Assembly (NCBI GenBank): GCA_963575745.1
Contig: CAUYUJ010006557.1
Coordinates: forward strand, 387,501 to 451,500
From: Prorocentrum cordatum
Taxonomy: Eukaryota; Sar; Dinophyceae; Prorocentrales; Prorocentraceae
DNA: 64,000 nucleotides
Direction of reading: 5' to 3'
This document shows positions 61,801 to 64,000 of this stretch, one piece after another. The first letter of the stretch is position 1, and every line of letters starts with the position of its first letter. Made by a program: the position numbers and the translations under genes. The notes under the pieces were generated by a model that saw only the letters and a program-made list of their open reading frames with translations, did not search any database and was not told the DNA's origin.

Positions 61801-63830
61801 TCTTCACACCAAGGCTCCCAAGAGCGAAGGGTGACGTAAACAAGCTGATAAGACCAAGGCTCCCTGCAGGGAGCGGTGACGTAACAAGTTCCTGACACCA
61901 AGGCCCAGCCAAGTTCAGGAACGGGCGGCAACGCAACAATATCTGAACACCAAGGCTCCCAAAAGCGAGGGGTGACGTAACAAGCTCTCAACGCCAAGGC
62001 TCCCGGTACGAACGGTGGTGTGAGTAATTTCGGTTTCTGTTGCTGCAACGCTCTTTCCGTTTCTGTGCCGGGCCCAGGTGACGGAAAGAGCGAGGTACGA
62101 GTGATGACGTTCTGGTGTGGGCGAAGCCCTAAAGGGAGGGGTTCCAGGGGAGGGGCGAAGCGTGTGGAAATGGGCGTTAATTGCCGTTTTTGGGTTTTCC
62201 CAGTTGTTTTTGCATGTTTTTCGGGTTCCCCCCCAAGACGGCCCAAGAGCGCTCCAAGAGAGCCCAAGACCGCCCAAGACGGCCCAAGAGGCCCCCAAGA
62301 GGCCCCCAAGAGGCGCCCAAGGGGCGTCCCTAGAGGGACCCAAGACGCCGAAATCATAGATTTTCCGAAGGAAAACGTATATTTGTACCATATGCGCTTT
62401 GTCGGCTTTCACGGCGTTGACGACTGCCCAAGAAGCCCCCAAGACCGCCCCAAGACGGCCCAAGAGGCTCCCAAGAGGCCCCCAAAACGGCCCACTAGGG
62501 TGCCAAGACGGCCTAAGAGGCGCCAAAGACGGCCCAAGAGGGCCCCAAGACGGCCCCAGAAGGGGGACCACGAACCCGACAGTCTAGCCTTTCGCCCTAA
62601 GACGCCCCCAGGATGCCCCCACAGACCCCCAGAGAAGCCCCAAGAGGCTCCCAAGAGGCCTCCAAAAGGGCCCGACAAGGGCCGCAATAGGACTCCCAAG
62701 ACGGCTCAGAGAAGCCAAATAAAGAGCGATCGGTAACGCAACATGCTCTTCACACCAAGGCTCCCAAGAGCGAACGGTGACGTAAACAAGCTGATAAGAC
62801 CAAGGCTCCCTGCAGGGAGCGGTGACGTAACAAGTTCCTGACACCAAGGCCCAGCCAAGGTTCAGGAACGGGCGGCAACGCAACAATATCTGAACACCAA
62901 GGCTCCCAAGAGCGAGGGGTGACGTAACAAGCTCTCAACGCCAAGGCTCACGGTACGAACGGTGGTGTGAGTAATTTCGGTTTCTGTTGCTGCAGCGCTC
63001 TTTCCGTTTCTGTGCCGGGCCCAGGTAACGGAAAGAGCGAGGTACGAGTGATGACGTTCTGTTGTGGGCGAAGCCCTAAAGGGAGGGGTTCCAGGGGAGG
63101 GGCGAAGCGTGTGGAAATGGGCGTTAATGGCAGTTTTTGGGTTTTCCCAAGGGTTTTTACATGTTTTTCAGGTTCTCCCCCAAGACGGCCCAAGAGCGCT
63201 CCAAGAGAGCCCAAGACCGCCCAAGACCGCCCAAGAGGCCCCCAAGAGGCCCCCAAGAGGGCGCCAAAACGGCCCACGAGGGCGCCAAGACGGCCCAAGA
63301 GGCGCCCAAGACGGCCCAAGAGGGCCCCAAGACGGCCCTAAGAGGGGGACCACGAACCGAAAAGTCTAGCCTTTCGCCCCAAGAAGCTCCCAGGAGGCCC
63401 CCAGAGCCCCCCAAGAAGCCCCAAGAGGCCCCCAAGAGGTTCCCAAGAGGCCTCCAAAAGGGCCCGACAAGGGCCGCAATGGGACTCCCAAAAAGGCCCA
63501 GAGACGCCAAATAGAGAGCGATCGGTAACGCAAAAAGCTCTTCACACCAAGGCTCCCAAGAGCGAACGGTGACGTAAACAAGCTGATCAGACCAAGGCTC
63601 CCTTCAAGGAGCGGTGACGTAACAAGTTCCTGACACCAAGGTCCAGCCAAGGCTCAGGAACGGGCGGCAACGCAACAATCTCTGAACACCAAGGCTCCCA
63701 AGAGCGAGGGGTGACGTAACAAGCTCTCAACGCCAAGGCTCCCAGTACGAACGGTGGTGTGAGTAATTTCAGTTTCTGTTTCTGAAGCGCTCTTTCCGTT
63801 TCTGTGCCGGGCCAGGTCTACGATGCAAAA
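58850..63830. repeat. Composite macrosatellite, right part (about 6 units)
   Basis: Leaders with ACGGAAAGAGCGAGGTA(C/G)(G/A)AGTGATGA occur near 59155, 60190, 60795, 62080 and 63030, and a truncated one near 63785. The GCGAGGGGTGACGTAACAAG word recurs at about 60677, 61965, 62912 and 63704, so units vary from ~0.6 to 1.3 kb. The CCAAGACGGCCC stretch varies most in length. No gene supported. Confidence 0.93.
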
Positions 63831-64000
63831 TCGGCTCAGTCGGGCTTTGCAGGATCCTGCAAGATCCTTAAAAAGAAACCAGGACGAGCATAACATCAGG
63901 TGAGGATAACATCGGGAATCTCTGAGATCCAACAACTCTGATGTATCTCTCGAGCGCCGCGGCCTTCTCATAGCGCTCCGGAACGCTCTGGAACGGATTT
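63830..64000 (+). repeat. Scrap of repeat B followed by repeat G
   Basis: TTTGCAGGATCCTGCAAGATC at about 63847 is a remnant of repeat B. GGGAATCTCTGAGATC, GAGCGCCGCGGCCTTCTC and GGAACGCTCTGGAACGGATT follow, as in repeat G, and run off the window. Confidence 0.65.

Noticed and set aside
48574-63971. Many long minus frames of the GPSWAVLGRLG type
   Set aside because: Products of the CCAAGACGGCCC low-complexity repeat; similar peptides appear in all units and frames with no domain or conserved start.

Overview
The window looks like nuclear DNA of a dinoflagellate, possibly a Prorocentrum-like species (inference). It is GC-rich and almost entirely repeats: satellites, microsatellites, foldback elements and LINEs. 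It has a degenerate match to the dinoflagellate spliced leader, decayed PPR-type repeats and short GC3-rich exon-like segments in very long introns. No rRNA gene, canonical tRNA, bacterial operon or CRISPR array was seen, and most long open frames are products of repeats.

The only long intact genes are on the minus strand at 52.3-58.4 kb: ORF1 (354 aa; zinc-ribbon-like N-terminus, Gly-rich linker, coiled coil) and ORF2 (1659 aa; AP-endonuclease, reverse transcriptase with YIDD box, RNase H, C-terminal Cys motifs). Together they form an apparently full-length LINE. Its 5' end carries a degenerate DinoSL-like sequence, its 3' UTR a 14-bp-stem hairpin, and both ends abut (GGA)n tracts. It splits an array of composite repeats (48.5-51.8 and 58.9-63.8 kb). 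A second, 5'-truncated and frameshifted LINE lies at 42.5-44.9 kb (minus). A broken ISXO2/Merlin-like transposase lies at 28.7-29.5 kb (minus), and a much-decayed LINE scrap at about 16.9 kb (plus).

Host coding sequence is scarce. I infer a minus-strand gene whose short GC3-rich exons join in frame with GT-AG sites: 48441-48532, 37920-38003, 37063-37133, 33578-33651 and, less surely, 33017-33091 and 24443-24544. One intron would exceed 10 kb. The joined peptide has a C-x-W-Y / D-x-T-I-G pattern reminiscent of STIMATE/TMEM110-type membrane proteins, but family assignment is tentative. Other isolated candidate exons are listed with low confidence.

Repeat layout: 5.5-7.6 kb, a 73-bp satellite sandwiching a ~270-bp tandem; 8.2 kb, 15-bp pentapeptide-coding repeats; 8.9-9.5 kb, 38-bp repeats in alternating orientation; 17.6-19.2 kb, a 64-bp satellite with a 384-bp higher-order period; 25.9-28.3 kb, 43-bp, ~500-bp and 84-bp tandems; 30.2-31.3 kb, a 258-bp foldback and a 680-bp AAC tract; 40.5-42.2 kb, decayed PPR repeats. 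Five copies of a ~150-bp MITE with 22-bp inverted ends and short flanking direct repeats are scattered through the first 35 kb. More than ten further dispersed repeat families (called A, B, G, N, O, Q, S, U, V, X, Y here) recur across the window.
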